Positions 62,901 to 64,000 of a stretch of DNA of 64,000 nt are shown piece by piece. Numbering within the stretch: position 1 is the stretch's first letter; every line of letters starts with the position of its first letter. The notes under the pieces are model-generated. The model saw only the letters and a list, made by a program, of their open reading frames with translations. It had not been told where the DNA came from and did not search any database. Origin of the DNA: JALEFZ01 sp038527485 (lineage in GTDB: Bacteria; Bacteroidota; Bacteroidia; J057); assembly GCA_038527485.1 (NCBI GenBank), contig JBCBFT010000004.1, forward strand, positions 1 through 64,000, written 5' to 3'. Made by a program: the position numbers and the translations under genes.

Positions 62901-64000
62901 TCACCTGCAAAGGTTCCAATATCTCCTGTTGTCGTCCATTGAGGGTTGAGGGGGTTTGAGCCATTGGGCGTCAGATTATAGGGCAGAGAAGTGAGGGTAA
63001 AGGTCCCACAAGTATCTGCCACAGGCCCCAAGTCGATGTCTGGCGCTAGATTCACCGTGATCACCGTATCATCAATGGCGAATCCACAGAAGTTGTCTAC
63101 CCGCATTTGAACCGTGTAGGTCCCCGATTGATTGAAGCAAATGGTGGGTTCCCTTGAGCCTGCATTGGTTCCGTTGCCAAAGGTATGTGTCCCACTCGGG
63201 AAGACCGACCACGTATAAGTAGCAGGAATGGAGTCAGGTTGAGAGAGGTTGGTAAAGTTGATGCAGCCATTGGGGGCGCACGTATTTGTTGTGTCTGGGA
63301 TGATTTCTGCTGTGGGAGGATCAATGACAATGATGGTATCTGTGGTCACCGAGGTATTGCAAGGATTGCTGACGGTAAGGGTAACGACATAGGTGCCAGG
63401 ACCATCATTGACATAACTGATAAAGGGATTGACTAAGTTGGAGGTAACACCATTGCCAAAATCCCAGAAGTAGTTGACTGGTTCAACGAGAAAAGACTGT
63501 GGGCAACTGAAATTGTATGGAGTAGCAAGGAAAGAAGATGCTGTTGTACACAAGGTATCGGGAAGATCTATACTGGCACGTGGACTGGGGATGATGGTGG
63601 CCAATGTCTGAGAAATGTGATTGTAACAACCATTTTGTCCCTGAAGAGAAATAAAGCCTTGAAGATCCTGCGTATTGGCATTGCACAGATCGATTCCATC
63701 AAGTGAATAAACATTGAATTGTTGGGAGGTATCGTCTACCGTATATACAGGGCCAGGAACCGTAATATTCCCATTGATATCCTTCAAGTTCCAATCCCAC
63801 AGGTAGTTGTCGATATTACCACACAATGGGTTGGTATTATTGGCTGCAAAAATGGTATCCCCTTCGCAGAAAAAAGAGCTGGTCCCACTTAGATTGAAGG
63901 CTGTGACAAAGTCTGTATAAAAGCGAAAGGTATCTACATAGGACGGACAGGTTTGACCAGGGGCAAAAATTTTGATAGGATAAGAGCCAAAGCAATCGTA
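56972..64000 (-). CDS. Giant PKD-repeat surface protein with gliding-motility-type C-terminal domain (5' end outside window)
   Basis: The frame stays open to base 64000, so the start is missing; 2342 residues are visible. At least ten PKD-type modules show the WDFGD/WDFGN pattern and HTYxxxGxFxVTLTVTN. Other modules have GxWxGPG (for example GIWSGPG, GLWFGNG) followed by a cysteine. The last 130 residues form the gliding-motility/CHU_C-type (T9SS type B) domain: YFPTAFQPEGG, EVFDKWGSLMWKVNTWEGD, WWDGRLPSGELAASDVYVWRL. It is exported by T9SS and probably acts as an adhesin or surface filament. Four two-module units repeat between 57870 and 59845. The ending VTLIR is typical. Confidence 0.92.
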   Translation of the reverse strand, partial: YDCFGSYPIKIFAPGQTCPSYVDTFRFYTDFVTAFNLSGTSSFFCEGDTIFAANNTNPLCGNIDNYLWDWNLKDINGNITVPGPVYTVDDTSQQFNVYSLDGIDLCNANTQDLQGFISLQGQNGCYNHISQTLATIIPSPRASIDLPDTLCTTASSFLATPYNFSCPQSFLVEPVNYFWDFGNGVTSNLVNPFISYVNDGPGTYVVTLTVSNPCNTSVTTDTIIVIDPPTAEIIPDTTNTCAPNGCINFTNLSQPDSIPATYTWSVFPSGTHTFGNGTNAGSREPTICFNQSGTYTVQMRVDNFCGFAIDDTVITVNLAPDIDLGPVADTCGTFTLTSLPYNLTPNGSNPLNPQWTTTGDIGTFAGDSIPTVTFAAGQTHEIILTFDSDCGIRSDTTRFFVDSIPDVQAFAPTLTLCASDPIFTLTATPDSGTWIGPGVDSLNGNWRFDPGIGNGTYTLVYIYEGPSCFAYDTVAVTVIPVPNPIARADTALCEDSSIAVQLTATPLGGSWVAIDSAIVLQGDTAFVADTAGTWLFVYELPDAVTGCIGRDTTAITVFPLPAAEIDPTIGDTLLFCQTTVPQELPNTSPPVNAPLIRWEGAPNIVLDSLLIPTLVDTFDLQFVVETSDGCIDRDTITVTVVSPQPAEAGPGDTLCINAGLFSLTGASPGNGIWSGPGLVDPITGTFDPLLMGSGPHTVFYTFAQGTSCEAVDSAIVLIEDTLNASITNLPPVICEDFGTFTLVGNPTGGLWFGNGLLNPGTSNGEYDPNLIPSGGADTIQYIITNPANGCVTTLTETVLIDSLPTASFDILPDTAVCIGDVLNINNTSFYATGFEWDFGDGTGSTLPNPVKVYSDTGTFIIQLIVTSPNGCTDTTTRQVNISEPPVPDFLTLINGQPGDSGCAVLTVCFQDQSNPAGGSYLWDFGNGQTDTTANPPCVNYAGGIGDTVYTVTLTIVNRCDSVSISRDIAVSPLPRAVFAPDSTSAGCSVFCVDLVNVSTGAPFAYNWYLDTVSTDSLFFTGATPPQQCYSYEDSTGFRIYEVFMVAENACGTDTGVTEITVFPNTLDAQFNTSPIRGCEPLTVDFLDLSGAPNISWAIFRDGVLLANPTGTNPTFTFDSAGIYQVLHGANDLCSFDTNSIEIIVDPQPVAAFVASDTIICLGDTVFFTNQSLTSGGFNWDFGDSTGSNLVDPFHVFTSVDTFTVSLTAFADTNSCARTISRQIIVRPLPDPGFILSDTLVCPGTPITATATTPGLFYQWSFGGTNYTGSSATHTFSVPGTYNIRLNISGVCANDSSTTVEIAPTPTSNFTLDADSLCGGNSVVTLTNNSTSNTTGSPAYLWYVGDTLQTTNVLNPSFQLDSTGTFTIGLETENIFGCRDTLEQNVTLLPQPVANLQVGDTADCVPFGVGFTDLSTGNSSRLWEIDGQFFSGPVVFYTYTTPDIMDTVVLIVDTANFCFDTVTQVIQTASFPTAAFAPDQTQFCDTPATVNFTNFTQSTLPFTSAWTFGDTNGSTDNDPTHTYEDIGHFEVTLTVTNDFGCEDQTIDSIFVYPQPQAIIETDTSSGCVPLDVVFTSLSTGNSSQLWRIEGNIFSTNPQAYTYNTPDILDTVWLVVDTANFCFDSTSVVIQTASLPQAEMVVPSDTFCGIPGIATFGNLSSATLPLTYAWDFGDNNTSTAFTPTHTYQSVDIFTVTLTVTNSLGCTATDVDSVQVYPVPQADIISDRLNGCVPLDVLFTQNATDADGYTWLIDGQVLTGPSVPYTFLAPDQAFDVIMIADTAGKCSDTASIRIETATPPLARFTSLWTEICDAPAQNDFTQLSQSTRPITYNWDFGDGETSVLASPAHIFDLTGSYEVQLTIENDFACIDSFSQTVSVYPQPEATFIADKYRGCIPDMEVAFTNQSTGFSSSMWNFGDNSPEEFTTDAVHEYTTVDGAFTVTLIVDTADFCFDTATTTILTASPPQASFVPSLNEACGEAEVALDNTSSSAVLSLDYLWDFGNGDAPSTSVNPTVNYEGPGTYEITLIATNDYECIDSASETVTIFPQPTAIFEVGDRFCLGDEVLLSDQSLNGTQQSWEIFREGVRIGAFTGAEASFTVQDTGAYTVRLVSSFDDRCQDELVLDPAFEVFTRAVADFTARDTLILEDCDGSVFFENTSRFADSYLWDFGDASTPSVLSDPLHTYLSLDFGFYNVTLIANNPQACPDTVKKVVRPCAFGALYFPTAFQPEGGTQPVDPNSWCPDDPNDIIGDLPGDAFTIFLPIGRGIRNVHVEVFDKWGSLMWKVNTWEGDEAICNGVFATWWDGRLPSGELAASDVYVWRLIEVEYQDGQKESKQGTVTLIR
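57870..59845. repeat. Four tandem units of about 490-500 bp in the giant gene
   Basis: Four successive units start near 59845, 59350, 58862 and 58372 (minus strand) and end near 57870. Each codes for about 165 residues with the order PQPxA..., GC(V/I)P..., DTAxFCFD, (Q/L)TAS, then a WDFGD PKD module. Amino-acid similarity is clear, and DNA identity is higher between the two units closest to 59845. Confidence 0.7.

Noticed and set aside
1..64000. tRNA, rRNA or insertion sequence
   Set aside because: I found no cloverleaf, rRNA core or transposase with inverted ends on either strand by reading. A dedicated tRNA scan could still find a missed one.

Overview
The window comes from a member of the Bacteroidota, most likely of the Saprospiria/Lewinella type. 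The evidence is: two secreted proteins with type IX secretion (T9SS) C-terminal sorting tails plus a giant PKD-repeat protein ending in a gliding-motility-type C-terminal domain; promoters of the Bacteroidota form TTG-N19/20-TAnnTTTG; weak or absent Shine-Dalgarno sequences; and family content such as DUF4407, DUF434, DUF1826 and many S41/S33 peptidases. It is ordinary chromosome. I see no insertion sequence, phage, CRISPR array, tRNA or rRNA. Order within the genus cannot be fixed from sequence alone.

Layout. 0-4 kb: the end of a membrane protein; an HNH-nuclease-like protein with the leader motif seen in cargo of extracellular contractile injection systems; an AraC/VOC pair; a secreted S33 hydrolase. 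4-7.7 kb: a compact zinc-homeostasis operon (G3E GTPase, MerC-like protein, DUF1826, second G3E GTPase) behind a perfect 21-bp palindrome that I read as a Zur-type operator. 8-12.6 kb: a Crp/Fnr-type regulator, an Fnr-like box, a rare fusion of a PhlG-type hydrolase with a berberine-bridge-type flavoenzyme, and a sulfatase. 12.8-28.5 kb: small enzymes, regulators (HxlR, AraC), T9SS substrates, peptidases and hypothetical proteins. 28.5-31 kb: the core rpmH-rnpA pair followed by a C-terminal processing peptidase. 31-36 kb: FMN reductase, SDR, a PLP enzyme, a GlmM-type mutase, cysteine desulfurase. 36.5-40.8 kb: an NYN/OST-HTH protein, then a two-gene operon joining a zinc-ribbon/Ig-like protein to a DUF4407 membrane protein. 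40.9-53.5 kb: an accessory stretch with two related small helical proteins, a proteasome-fold (Ntn) hydrolase with Ser in place of Thr, thioredoxin and S41 lipoproteins, Ung, an M14 peptidase, and a seven-bladed propeller-caspase protein. 53.7-56.8 kb: a small membrane protein, a secreted protein and an M16 homologue without its zinc site. 57-64 kb: a giant PKD adhesin-like protein that runs off the window.

The genes that clearly work together are the zinc operon, the Crp/Fnr regulator with its presumed flavoenzyme target, the AraC-VOC and HxlR divergent pairs, rpmH-rnpA, and the zinc-ribbon/DUF4407 pair. The most unusual items are the HNH cargo-like protein, the PhlG-flavoenzyme fusion, the pair of effector-associated-domain-like proteins near a caspase and a Ser-type Ntn hydrolase, and a 90-bp diverged repeat shared by two regulatory intergenic regions.
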